Numbered from the stretch's first letter, positions 1 through 7,322 are shown. The stretch is DNA of 11,098 nucleotides from Dehalococcoidia bacterium (GCA_030691775.1 JAUYDN010000095.1:1-11098), one strand, 5' to 3'. Made by a program: numbers and translations. The notes: a model not told the origin generated them from the letters alone.

Positions 1-251
1 CAATTACACATGGAGTGCGGTGCCACGGACGAAATATGAAAATGATGGTTGCAAAGGGTGGGAAAGCAAGATGACTGCCAACTTGCACAAGGGAGTTGAG
101 AGGGGCGTCAGCCCCTCTCAAAATAGTTCTGCCCCTTCTCTGCGGAGAAGGGGCAAGGGGATGAGGCGCTGTGTAAGAACTGGCATCTTTTACCTGTACT
201 TGGCCAGGTACAAGTATTCAGAATTGTAAAGCTGTTATTGAGACACTCCAC
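1..251 (+). repeat. Hairpin-rich MITE-like repeat, copy A (left end cut by window)
   Basis: This is one of three copies of the same repeat; the others are at 5848-6053 (same orientation) and 10820-11098 (inverted). Its right end, GAGACACTCCAC, is followed by TA (252-253), as in the other copies. It contains a perfect 11-bp hairpin (96-106 with 111-121, loop GTCA), a perfect 10-bp hairpin (131-140 with 145-154, loop TGCG), and an imperfect 24-bp palindrome at 192-215 that is absent from the middle copy. The left terminus is not reached, so full length is unknown. A 69-codon reading frame (20-229) runs through the hairpins and looks spurious. No transposase is visible, so it would be non-autonomous. 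Confidence 0.8.
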
Positions 252-388
252 TAGCTGGAATGACTGCCATATACATCCTGACAGCGGTACGGAAAGGGAT
301 AGCCGGCGGTGCCATGGTGGTGCTGGCTGATGGGACGCGGGGTTGCCCGCGGTGTCACGCGTCGAAACGGTGACGAGAGGGGATTCGC

Positions 389-1666
389 ATGGCTGTTCTC
401 GAAGGTATCAAGGTTATCGACCTCTCGCAGGTGGCCGCGGTGCCGCTCTGCGCCCGCTACCTGGCGGACTTTGGCGCAGACGTGGTCCACATCGAGAGCC
501 CCCGTACGGGAGACTACTTCCGGACTTTTCTTGCCTCGCAACAGGAGTTGGACGCGGCCGCGCCCTCGGAGTTCGATTATCTCTGGGAGAACTACAACCG
601 CAACAAGCGCGGCATCACCGTGGACCTGACTCAGGAGGGCGGACAGAAGCTCATCCACAGGTTCGTGGAGCAGGCAGACGTACTTCTCACCAATCTCCGG
701 CCGTGCGAACAGGAGCGCTACCGGATGGATTACAGGACGCTGAGCCGTCTGAATCCCCGGCTGGTCTGGGGATGTGTTACCGGCTATGGCGGGAAGGGAC
801 CGTACAAGGATACCCCGGCCTATGACGCCAGCGCCTTCGTAGCGCGCTCCGGCATCGCCCATATGATGTCGCCTCCAGGCGTATCCGGTGCCGCCTTCCG
901 CGCTGCCTTTGGGGACAACATTACCGCGCTGGTGTTGACCTGCGGTATTCTTCTGGCACTGTTTCACCGGGAGAAGACCGGCGTTGGGCAGGAAGTCGAT
1001 ACCTCTCTCCTCCAGGCTGGTATGAACATGCTCGGCATGGACATCGCTGGGGCTCTCGCCACCGGGCTCGAATTTGCCGACTGGAGGGCTGAACCTCCGC
1101 CGGAGATAATCGCCCGGGTCGAGGAGGCGAGGATGCCCCTTGCCGCATTCTACGCCGCCAGGACAAGGAATCCGCTTGCGGGTGTATTCGCGACCGCCGA
1201 CGGAAGGTCGCTCCTCCTTATCGCACTGCAACCGGACCGTTACTGGGAGCCTATCTGCCGGGCCGTCGGCCGCGAGGACCTGTCCGCCGACCCGCGTTTC
1301 GGTACGTTTCAGGGTCGTGCCGAACACTGCGCCGAGCTACGGCAGGCGCTTGCTGGGACCTTTTTGACGAAGACGCTCGACGAATGGAAAGTACTCTTGA
1401 TAGAGGTGCCCTTCGCTCCCTACCAGACCCTTCAGGAGGCCGTTAACGACCCACAGGCCCGTGCCAACGACTTCTTCTTCGTCACCGACCACCCCACCCA
1501 AGGGCGGCTTGAGGTCCTCGCCAACCCCATCAACCTCAGCAAGTCGCCGGCATCTTACCGGGCATCGGCCCCCGAGTTCGGCCAGCACACCGAGGAGGTC
1601 CTCATGGAGCATGGCTACACCTGGGAGGATATTGCCCGTTTCAAGGAGCAGGGAATTATCGCATAG
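389..1666 (+). CDS. CaiB/BaiF (family III) CoA-transferase
   Basis: A 425-residue protein of normal family III length. These enzymes move CoA between an acyl-CoA donor and a carboxylic acid through an aspartyl-CoA thioester; some relatives are alpha-methylacyl-CoA racemases. The N-terminus (residues 4-36: LEGIKVIDLSQ, then LADFGADVVHIE) is the typical nucleotide-binding opening. NRNKRGITVDL lies at 70-80, and the catalytic Asp is most likely Asp146 in TPAYDASAF. The TGVGQEVDTSLLQA segment (197-210) and the C-terminal 'NDPQARANDFF' stretch (353-363) are also standard. The start follows a purine-rich GAGAGGGGA about 7 bases upstream. It is the first gene of the plus-strand acyl-CoA cluster and probably activates the pathway acid. 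The substrate is unknown; racemase or CoA-lyase roles cannot be excluded. Confidence 0.92.
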   Translation: MAVLEGIKVIDLSQVAAVPLCARYLADFGADVVHIESPRTGDYFRTFLASQQELDAAAPSEFDYLWENYNRNKRGITVDLTQEGGQKLIHRFVEQADVLLTNLRPCEQERYRMDYRTLSRLNPRLVWGCVTGYGGKGPYKDTPAYDASAFVARSGIAHMMSPPGVSGAAFRAAFGDNITALVLTCGILLALFHREKTGVGQEVDTSLLQAGMNMLGMDIAGALATGLEFADWRAEPPPEIIARVEEARMPLAAFYAARTRNPLAGVFATADGRSLLLIALQPDRYWEPICRAVGREDLSADPRFGTFQGRAEHCAELRQALAGTFLTKTLDEWKVLLIEVPFAPYQTLQEAVNDPQARANDFFFVTDHPTQGRLEVLANPINLSKSPASYRASAPEFGQHTEEVLMEHGYTWEDIARFKEQGIIA

Positions 1667-1794
1667 CGCTGCCGCTCCACGTTAGCCCTGTCCGATATTG
1701 GCGTGAGCGCCGCGCGGCGGTAGACTACAACCGACTGGAGCCAAATTGGCTGGTAACCCGGAAGCCCCGGATTTCTTTAGAGGAGGAGAACGGA

Positions 1795-2910
1795 ATGGCG
1801 ATCAGGTTGCACACGGAACTATGCGACACGCTGGGAGTCGAGTACCCGGTATTTGCATTCAATCACTGCCGCGATGTAACCGCGGCGGTCTCCAATGGTG
1901 GCGGGATTGGTGTTCTCGGAGCCACCGGGTATAGCCCCGAAGGGATACTCAGACTCGGTCAATGGTTGAAGAAGAACACCGACCGGCCGTTTGGGCTGGA
2001 CCTGCTGCTACCGCAGCGCGCCCCCGGTACCGGGGACCGCAAAGACCTGCTGGCCAGGATCCCCAGGGAAAATCTGGAGTTCATGGACAAGCTCCGCAGG
2101 GAGCTTGGGCTGCCGCCGGCGCGTCCGTTCCCCACGGACCGCATCGATATTATGGGTCTGGGCGTCGGCGGCACGCTGGTCTCACAGATGGAGCAGGTGG
2201 AGGCAATCTGCGAGGTGAAGCCGGCCATTTTCGCCGGCGGGCTGGGAATGTCTCCGGAGGCGGTGGAGAAATGCCACAGTGCCGGGATAAAGGTCGTCAG
2301 CCTGGTCGGCAGTCTGAAACATGCCCGGCGAGTCGCCGAGTGGGGAGTCGACATCATCGTTGCCCAGGGGACCGAAGCCGGGGGGCACACCGGTAAGATA
2401 GGCACCATGGTGCTCGTGCCCCTGGTGGTTGATGCTGTCAAGCCTATTCCGGTGGTGGCTGCCGGCGGCATCGGGGATGGGCGAGGGCTCGTCGCTGCCC
2501 TGGCGCTCGGGGCTATGGGTGTCTGGACGGGCACCATCTGGCTGACCGCGCACGAGAACCCGCTTGAAGACTTCATCAAGAACCGTCTCGTGGCGGCTCA
2601 GGCTGAGGATGCCGTAATCACCAGAGCCCATACAGGCAAGACGGCCCGCAGTCTGAACAGCAAGTTCATCCAGTACTGGAACCAGCCGGGTGCACCTGAC
2701 CCGCTTCCGGCCCCCTACCAGAGCATGTATCTACCGGTACCCTGGGACGTCTCCAGCGAGAACCCCGACCGCACGTGGGAGAAGCTCGGTTTGCAGGACT
2801 GGATTGGAACGCCGGCCGGCCAGGTAATGGCACTTATCAAGGAGCGCAAGCCGGCCAGACAGATTCTCTACGACATGGTCTCGCAGGCAATTGACATCCT
2901 GGAGTCATAA
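1795..2910 (+). CDS. Nitronate monooxygenase-family FMN flavoprotein (2-nitropropane dioxygenase-like)
   Basis: A 371-residue TIM-barrel flavoprotein of the nitronate monooxygenase/FabK superfamily. The N-terminus has the family pattern of a substrate-pocket strand followed by AVSNGGGIGVLGA (31-43). The GTEAGGHTG motif (192-200) puts His198 at the position of the catalytic histidine of class I nitronate monooxygenases. VVAAGGIGDGRGLVAALALG (220-239) is the FMN-phosphate-binding segment. The start is set by a strong AGGAGG at 1781-1786, 8 bases before the ATG. It lies 128 bases after the CoA-transferase. Family members in acyl-CoA clusters are often annotated as nitronate monooxygenases without evidence of that substrate; here an FMN-dependent redox step on an enoyl or acyl intermediate is equally possible. 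The family is certain, the reaction is not. Confidence 0.88.
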   Translation: MAIRLHTELCDTLGVEYPVFAFNHCRDVTAAVSNGGGIGVLGATGYSPEGILRLGQWLKKNTDRPFGLDLLLPQRAPGTGDRKDLLARIPRENLEFMDKLRRELGLPPARPFPTDRIDIMGLGVGGTLVSQMEQVEAICEVKPAIFAGGLGMSPEAVEKCHSAGIKVVSLVGSLKHARRVAEWGVDIIVAQGTEAGGHTGKIGTMVLVPLVVDAVKPIPVVAAGGIGDGRGLVAALALGAMGVWTGTIWLTAHENPLEDFIKNRLVAAQAEDAVITRAHTGKTARSLNSKFIQYWNQPGAPDPLPAPYQSMYLPVPWDVSSENPDRTWEKLGLQDWIGTPAGQVMALIKERKPARQILYDMVSQAIDILES

Positions 2911-2995
2911 GGTTGCGCTCAGGAACGCCGTTAGTTCTAACTCGCATCTCGTACGGGGAAGAAACAATATCCGATTGGTAACGGAATGAATACTC

Positions 2996-3013
2996 AATAA
3001 AGACTTCTTTATT
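2996..3013. promoter_or_regulatory. AT-rich perfect palindrome, candidate operator or weak hairpin
   Basis: AATAAAGA and TCTTTATT form an uninterrupted inverted repeat with a two-base centre, in an AT-rich patch of an otherwise GC-rich operon. It lies 45 bases before the mini-ORF at 3059 and about 150 bases before the thiolase-fold gene. There is no following T-run, so it is not a good intrinsic terminator. A dimeric repressor site is possible, but no regulator gene is in the window. Confidence 0.3.
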
Positions 3014-3058
3014 CTCTCACCACCAGTAAAGGGCGGGCAATGAGGAGGAAGCATAGTC

Positions 3059-3139
3059 ATGGACGAGAGCAAGTTCATTGATTTCGCCGGGTCGAGCCTG
3101 TGGTATGCCAAGGAGCACGTGTTTGTTGATTACCGTTAA
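3059..3139 (+). CDS. 26-residue mini-ORF, possible gene remnant or leader peptide
   Basis: The frame reads MDESKFIDFAGSS, then LWYAKEHVFVDYR and stop. An excellent AGGAGG (3043-3048) sits 10 bases before the ATG. Codons such as GAC, GAG, AGC, AAG, TTC, GCC and CTG resemble the neighbouring real genes, which argues against chance. It ends 27 bases before the TTG start of the thiolase-fold gene. I do not recognise the peptide. It may be the preserved N-terminus of a larger gene whose body was deleted, or a short translated leader coupled to the next gene. It has no signal peptide or membrane segment. Confidence 0.35.
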   Translation: MDESKFIDFAGSSLWYAKEHVFVDYR

Positions 3140-3166
3140 GAATCGGACCAGAGGGAAGGTGAAGAA

Positions 3167-4303
3167 TTGAGCTTAAAGGACAAAAGCGCCATCGTTGGGC
3201 TTGGCTACACGGACCAGGGCAAAGTCCCGGGCCGCAGCGCCCTCAGTTTCTACCTGGAGGCGTCCAGAAATGCCGCCGATGACGCCGGCCTATCCATCAA
3301 GGGCATAGACGGCATCATCATTGAGCCGTGCCCGACCGACCCGCGCATAAGCGCCTTCGGATTGGCGCAAGAGATGGGCCTGGAGCTGAAGTTCGGCGCC
3401 GACGAGCAGGTCCAGGGCGCCAGCGCCGGGGCAATCATGCAACACGCCGCCATGGCGGTTGATGCGGGGTTGTGCGACTATTGTCTTTGTGCTTTTGCTG
3501 ATACATCCTATTCCAGTCCATCAGCCGGCGGAGTCGTTTACCAGGCCGGGGGCGGTATCAATGCTGCCTATGGCATGTTCGGCGTCGCCGCCAGCTACGC
3601 CATGATCGCCAGACGCTACATGCACGAGTACGGCGCCACCAGCCGCCAGTTCGGGGCGGTCTCGGTGGCTTTCCGGCACCACGCGTCGCTCAACCCGCGT
3701 GCCCAGTTCCGTACTCCCATCACGATTGAAGACCACCAGGAATCACGCTGGGTCGTAGAACCGTTACGCCTCCTCGATTGCTGCCCGGTGCATGACGGCG
3801 GCCGGGCATACATCGTGACCACCCCGGAACGTGCCCGCCATCTCAGGCAACCGCCGGTGTATATTATGGGCTTCGGCCAGGGACATCCCTTCAGCGACCC
3901 GCTGAGACGCAAGACGCTGACAGTCACCGGCGCAGTCCAGTCCGGCAAGACGGCCTTTGGGATGGCAGGAATCACGCCCGCCGACGTGGATGTGTGCGCC
4001 ATCTACGACGCCTTCAGCTTCATCGTACCGCTCCAGTTGGAGGACCTCGGCTTCTGCAAGAAGGGTGAGGGTGCGGATTTCGTTCAGAACGGGAGGATCA
4101 TGCTCGGTGGGGTACTGCCGGTGAATACCTCGGGTGGTCTTCTCTCCGAAGTTTATCTTCAAGGGTGGGTTGGCACCCATGAGGCTGTCGCCCAGCTTCG
4201 GGGTGATTGCGGCCCGCGCCAGGTGCCTGGTGCCCGGATTGCATTGCTAACCAGTAGCGGTGGTGCTCTCAGCGAACATGCCACTGTGATACTGAGGAGA
4301 TAG
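3167..4303 (+). CDS. Thiolase-fold protein of the SCP-x/Ltp type lacking the nucleophilic cysteine; candidate retro-aldolase
   Basis: A 378-residue thiolase-superfamily protein. Recognisable parts are the N-terminal strand AIVGLGYTDQGK (8-19), the LEASRNAADDAGLSIKGIDG segment (30-49), HDGGRAYIVTT (209-219), YDAFSF (280-285), NTSGGLLSE (320-328) and the C-terminal SSGGALSEHATVIL (363-376). Where classical thiolases carry the reactive Cys (CASG-type loop), this protein has VQGASAGAIM (82-91), and the C-terminal CxG motif is replaced by SSGG. This matches the SCP-x/lipid-transfer subfamily, which includes the steroid side-chain aldolase Ltp2. It starts with TTG after GGGAAGGTG; no in-frame ATG fits the N-terminus. 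The DUF35 gene follows after 7 bases, so a hetero-complex is likely. A thiolase reaction with another nucleophile or a non-catalytic role are the alternatives. Confidence 0.88.
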   Translation: MSLKDKSAIVGLGYTDQGKVPGRSALSFYLEASRNAADDAGLSIKGIDGIIIEPCPTDPRISAFGLAQEMGLELKFGADEQVQGASAGAIMQHAAMAVDAGLCDYCLCAFADTSYSSPSAGGVVYQAGGGINAAYGMFGVAASYAMIARRYMHEYGATSRQFGAVSVAFRHHASLNPRAQFRTPITIEDHQESRWVVEPLRLLDCCPVHDGGRAYIVTTPERARHLRQPPVYIMGFGQGHPFSDPLRRKTLTVTGAVQSGKTAFGMAGITPADVDVCAIYDAFSFIVPLQLEDLGFCKKGEGADFVQNGRIMLGGVLPVNTSGGLLSEVYLQGWVGTHEAVAQLRGDCGPRQVPGARIALLTSSGGALSEHATVILRR

Positions 4304-4310
4304 GTCAACG

Positions 4311-4727
4311 ATGAGCAGTAAAATACAGAAACCTTTGCCGAGGGTAGATGAACTTCACAGGCCTTTCTGGGAAGCGGCCAGGCGCCATGAACTGGTACTG
4401 CAGCGCTGCCGGAAGTGTGCCAGCTACCGGTATCCGGCCGGTCCGACCTGCCCCGAGTGCGTGTCCGACGAACTCGAATGGACCAGGGTCAGCGGCCGGG
4501 GAACGGTCTTCACCTGGACCGTCTTTCACCGCGCCTATCACCCGGCTTTCGCCGACGAAGTGCCCTACGCGGTCGTTGCCGTCGAGTTAGTAGAAGGGCC
4601 AAGGATGCTCACCAACCTGCTCGATTGCCTGCCGGCAGATATCAAGATCGGCATGCCGGTCGAAGTTGTCTTCGAAGATGTTACTGAGGAGATACGCTTA
4701 CCAAAGTTCCGTCCTGTTTCCCGATGA
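4311..4727 (+). CDS. DUF35 Zn-ribbon/OB-fold protein, partner of the thiolase-fold subunit
   Basis: A 138-residue protein with the full DUF35 layout: an N-terminal helix (VDELHRPFWEAARRHELVLQ, 12-31), a rubredoxin-like zinc ribbon with Cys33, Cys36, Cys47 and Cys50, then an OB-fold rich in beta strands (about 56-125, including GRGTVFTWTVFHRAY). Such proteins bind partner thiolase-fold enzymes and help place CoA substrates. Known examples are the DUF35 domain of ChsH2 with Ltp2, BbsA with BbsB, and the archaeal thiolase/HMG-CoA synthase complex. The ATG lies 7 bases beyond the previous stop, with GAGGAGA in the end of that gene serving as ribosome site, so translation is probably coupled. All four zinc ligands are intact. 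Confidence 0.9.
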   Translation: MSSKIQKPLPRVDELHRPFWEAARRHELVLQRCRKCASYRYPAGPTCPECVSDELEWTRVSGRGTVFTWTVFHRAYHPAFADEVPYAVVAVELVEGPRMLTNLLDCLPADIKIGMPVEVVFEDVTEEIRLPKFRPVSR

Positions 4728-4782
4728 ATCGACTACTCAAGTGAATTTCGGAATCAATGCCAGTGTGAGAAAGGAGTTATCA

Positions 4783-5577
4783 ATGGCTGAGAAACCAGTG
4801 CTTCTCTACGAAAAGAAGCTAGACGGCAGAGTCGTCGTCATGACGATGAACCGTCCGGATGCGATGAACGCCATCAATGGGGAACTCGGGCAGGCGCTCG
4901 GGGAGGCGTGGGAGCGCTTTCGCGATGACGATGAGGCGTGGGTAGCCATAATCACCGGCGCGGGTGACAAGGCATTCTCAGCCGGTGCCGACCTCAAGGA
5001 GACGACTCTAATCCGTACAGGCCAGCTCAAGCCGGTGCGGCGGCGACGTGTCAGCGCTTTTCCGATGGCGGAGGAAATCGGCCTCTGGAAGCCGACCATT
5101 GCTGCTATTAACGGCTTTGCAATTGCCGGGGGTTGGGCTATAGCACAGCAGTGCGATATCAGGCTCGCTGCCGCTCACGCCGAACTTGGTGTCTCTGAGG
5201 TCAGGTGGAACATGCCGGCAAGCTGGCTTCATACACTGCCGCGGCAAATGCTACTCGGACACGCTCTCGAATTAGTGCTCTGGGGTGACCGCCGTATCAC
5301 AGCCCAGCGGGCTTACGAGATAGGCTGGGTAAACAGGGTGGTGCCCGGGGAGCACCTGATGGACGAGGCGATGGAATGGGCAGAGCGCATCCTGTATCTG
5401 GCGCCCCGGGACGTACGCAACTTGAAGGAAATTCTCTACCGTGGTTCCTATATGAGCCCGATGGAAGGCGCGGCTTTCGCCCGTGCCCTTGAACAGAATC
5501 TGGCTGGTATGGAGGACTCTATCGAAGGGCCGAAAGCTTTTTCCGAGAAGCGCAAACCCCGGTTCAAAAACAAGTAA
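4783..5577 (+). CDS. Enoyl-CoA hydratase/isomerase (crotonase) family protein
   Basis: A 264-residue crotonase-fold protein of usual length. The frame is open from 4666, but the ATG at 4783 follows AAAGGAG at a good distance and begins at the family's normal N-terminus, so the upstream extension is rejected. Oxyanion-hole segments are FSAGADLKE (65-73) and NGFAIAGGWAIAQQCD (110-125). Aligned to rat mitochondrial enoyl-CoA hydratase, the second catalytic glutamate (Glu164) is kept as Glu139 in SEVRWNM, but the first (Glu144) is Ala119. One-glutamate crotonases include hydratases, isomerases and hydrolases, so the exact reaction is open. A hydratase role fits the neighbours. It starts 55 bases after the DUF35 gene; a repeat nest follows it. 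Confidence 0.9.
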   Translation: MAEKPVLLYEKKLDGRVVVMTMNRPDAMNAINGELGQALGEAWERFRDDDEAWVAIITGAGDKAFSAGADLKETTLIRTGQLKPVRRRRVSAFPMAEEIGLWKPTIAAINGFAIAGGWAIAQQCDIRLAAAHAELGVSEVRWNMPASWLHTLPRQMLLGHALELVLWGDRRITAQRAYEIGWVNRVVPGEHLMDEAMEWAERILYLAPRDVRNLKEILYRGSYMSPMEGAAFARALEQNLAGMEDSIEGPKAFSEKRKPRFKNK

Positions 5578-5603
5578 AGCGTCTGCCAACTACCCGGTGA
5601 CTA

Positions 5604-5632
5604 GTGTAGCGTTTCGTATACGGGTTTACAAA
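5604..5632 (+). repeat. Isolated terminal inverted-repeat end of the MITE-like family
   Basis: This 29-base stretch matches the left terminus of the element at 5848 at 23 of 29 positions by eye, including the GTG start, the TTCGTATA core and the TTTACAA end. It is also preceded by TA (5602-5603). Sequence beyond it does not match the element interior and no opposing end is seen before 5848. It is probably the remnant of an older copy, in direct orientation to the intact one. Confidence 0.6.
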
Positions 5633-5672
5633 TGGGATCCCAAGTAGCTTGTCTGCAAACCCCGGCACAAAC

Positions 5673-5762
5673 TTGTCATTCTCCGCGAAGGCGGGGAATC
5701 CATTAGCCCCCCAAGTGTGTCGGCTCGGGTCTCTGGATTCCCGATCAGGTCGGGAATGACAA
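5673..5762. repeat. 90-bp palindromic intergenic repeat (REP/dRS3-like)
   Basis: The outer ends TTGTCATTC and GAATGACAA are inverted repeats. Each arm also contains its own hairpin: ATTCTCCGC/GGCGGGGAAT on the left (5678-5699) and a perfect ATTCCCGA/TCGGGAAT (5737-5744 with 5750-5757) on the right. The ATTCCC-N-GGGAAT pattern resembles widespread bacterial intergenic repeats such as dRS3 of Neisseria. No coding capacity. It lies between the isolated terminal repeat and the complete element. Confidence 0.6.
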
Positions 5763-5847
5763 ACGGGGTAGTAAGGTGTCGCATACCCCACTTTGCTCCG
5801 AAGTAGTCTCTAAATGGCATCCTCCTTGGGTGAGAGGGTTCAATCTA

Positions 5848-6053
5848 GTGCAGTGTCTCGTATATGGCTTTACAATGTGCCAACTTGCACAAGGGAGTTG
5901 AGAGGGGCGTCAGCCCCTCTCAAAATAGTTCTGCCCCTTCTCTGCGGAGAGGGGGCAAGGCTTGCCCTGAGCTTGCCGAATGGGGGATGAGGCGCTGTGT
6001 AAGAACTGGCATCTTTTATTCAGAATTGTAAAGCTGTTATTGAGACACTCCAC
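5848..6053 (+). mobile_element. 206-bp MITE-like element with 29-bp imperfect terminal inverted repeats and TA flanks
   Basis: The left end (5848-5876) and the reverse complement of the right end (6025-6053) agree at 22 of 29 positions: both begin GTG, share AGTGTCTC and end in GCTTTACAAT. TA lies directly outside each end (5846-5847, 6054-6055), as expected for TA-duplicating Tc1/mariner/IS630-type transposition. Inside are the same two hairpins as in copy A (5898-5908 with 5913-5923; 5933-5942 with 5947-5956). A base change in the second stem (A to G) leaves it able to pair as G-T. Compared with the edge copies it lacks the outer left segment and the 24-bp palindrome. It has no transposase, so it would need one in trans. 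It separates the crotonase from the dehydrogenase pair. Confidence 0.75.
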
Positions 6054-6116
6054 TAACTTCCTGGAAGCACGGAACACCGGCAACTATATCTGTTCGGGTT
6101 GAAAAAGGAGTGAAAT

Positions 6117-7322
6117 ATGGATTTCAACTACTCGCCACAGGAGGAAGCCTTCAGAAGGGAGGTCCGCGGCTGGCTGGCAGAGAACATGCGGGAGTTGCCT
6201 CCGTGGTGGGGCAGGCCGGATGTCCCCGGGCCCGACGTGGACTCCGATGAGTACCGTCATTTCAGCTTCTGGTGGCACCGCAAACTCTACGACGCTGGCT
6301 TCGTTGGCATTGCCTGGCCGAAGGAGTACGGGGGCCGCGGCGCAACCCTGATAGAGCAGGCGCTCTTCAACGAGGAACTGGCAAGACACCGGGCACCGGG
6401 CCCGGTCAACGTCATCGGCATCGGTTGGGCTGGACCCACCATCATTGCCGCCGGCACCGAGGAGCAGAAGAAACGGTTCCTGCCGAAGATCCTCAGTGCG
6501 GAAGAAATATGGGCACAAGCTTTCTCCGAGCCTGGAGCTGGTTCCGACCTGGCCGGTATCCAGACGCGGGCAGTTGAAGATGGCGATGATTTTGTCGTTA
6601 ACGGACAGAAATGGCCGACCGGCGCCGCCGAACGAGCAGACTGGGCAATCCTCCTTGTTCGCACCGACCCCGATGCTCCCAGGCATCGGGGTATCAGCTA
6701 CCTGCTGCTCGATATGCACGCCCCGGGTGTCACTGTTCGTCCGTTCAGATGGATGGACGGCGATTCCTCGAACTGTGAGGTGTTCCTTGATAACGTGCGT
6801 ATTCCAAAGACGATGCTGGTGGGCAAAAAAAACCTCGGCTTTTACGTAGCCATGGGCACGCTGGAATTCGAGAGGTCGCAGTTGGGAGCAACCGTCGGGC
6901 GCGAGAACATCATCAACGACCTCATCAGGACCATGAAGAGGACAGAGCGTGACGGACAGCCTTTGTCACAGGACCCGGTGCTCAGACAGGAGTTAGCACA
7001 GCACTGGATCGAGACGAAGGTCATGAAGTACATGGGCTTGCGCATGCTGACCAGCCAGCTCAAAGGAGAAGCCACCGGTCCAAAGGCTAACCTTGGTTTT
7101 GTCATGGCTGGCGAATCCATCCAGCGTCTTCAGGACTTCGCCATCAGAATTATAGGACCGTACGGCCAGCTGGCTAGAGGTTCCAAACACGCCGTCGACA
7201 ACGGAAGGTGGTTACGCAGCTACCTTACATCACGCGGCGTGCCAACCATCGGGGGCGGCCCCGTAGAAATCAAGAGGAACATCATCGCCATGAGAGTACT
7301 GGGATTGCCCAGGTCATATTAA
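6117..7322 (+). CDS. Acyl-CoA dehydrogenase, likely catalytic subunit of a heteromer
   Basis: A 401-residue acyl-CoA dehydrogenase (FAD-dependent alpha,beta-desaturation). The N-terminal helical domain contains WPKEYGGRGAT (67-77), the FAD signature AQAFSEPGAGSDLAG is at 133-147, and the beta-domain ends around DNVRIPKTMLVG (225-236). The C-terminus TIGGGPVEIKRN, then VLGLPRSY, is typical of FadE17/FadE28-like enzymes. The medium-chain-type catalytic Glu site (YEGT) reads GGG here, so the base is probably Glu252 in LEFERSQLG, the isovaleryl-CoA-dehydrogenase position. AAAAAGGAG lies 6 bases before the ATG. The second dehydrogenase gene follows after 18 bases, implying a two-subunit enzyme. 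The short gap from the MITE (63 bases) means any native promoter must lie within or next to the repeat. Confidence 0.92.
   Translation: MDFNYSPQEEAFRREVRGWLAENMRELPPWWGRPDVPGPDVDSDEYRHFSFWWHRKLYDAGFVGIAWPKEYGGRGATLIEQALFNEELARHRAPGPVNVIGIGWAGPTIIAAGTEEQKKRFLPKILSAEEIWAQAFSEPGAGSDLAGIQTRAVEDGDDFVVNGQKWPTGAAERADWAILLVRTDPDAPRHRGISYLLLDMHAPGVTVRPFRWMDGDSSNCEVFLDNVRIPKTMLVGKKNLGFYVAMGTLEFERSQLGATVGRENIINDLIRTMKRTERDGQPLSQDPVLRQELAQHWIETKVMKYMGLRMLTSQLKGEATGPKANLGFVMAGESIQRLQDFAIRIIGPYGQLARGSKHAVDNGRWLRSYLTSRGVPTIGGGPVEIKRNIIAMRVLGLPRSY

Noticed and set aside
20..229. 69-codon frame in the left repeat, and a similar 92-codon frame at 10814-11092
   Set aside because: Both run through hairpin-rich repeat sequence. 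The translations reflect the palindromes and do not match each other as a protein.
251..1327. Long minus-strand reading frame (358 codons) opposite the CoA-transferase
   Set aside because: It lies antisense to an unmistakable CoA-transferase, has no recognisable domain, and long antisense frames are expected in GC-rich genes.
4666..4782. N-terminal extension of the crotonase frame
   Set aside because: It overlaps the end of the DUF35 gene, has no ribosome site, and the ATG at 4783 has a good one and the normal family N-terminus.
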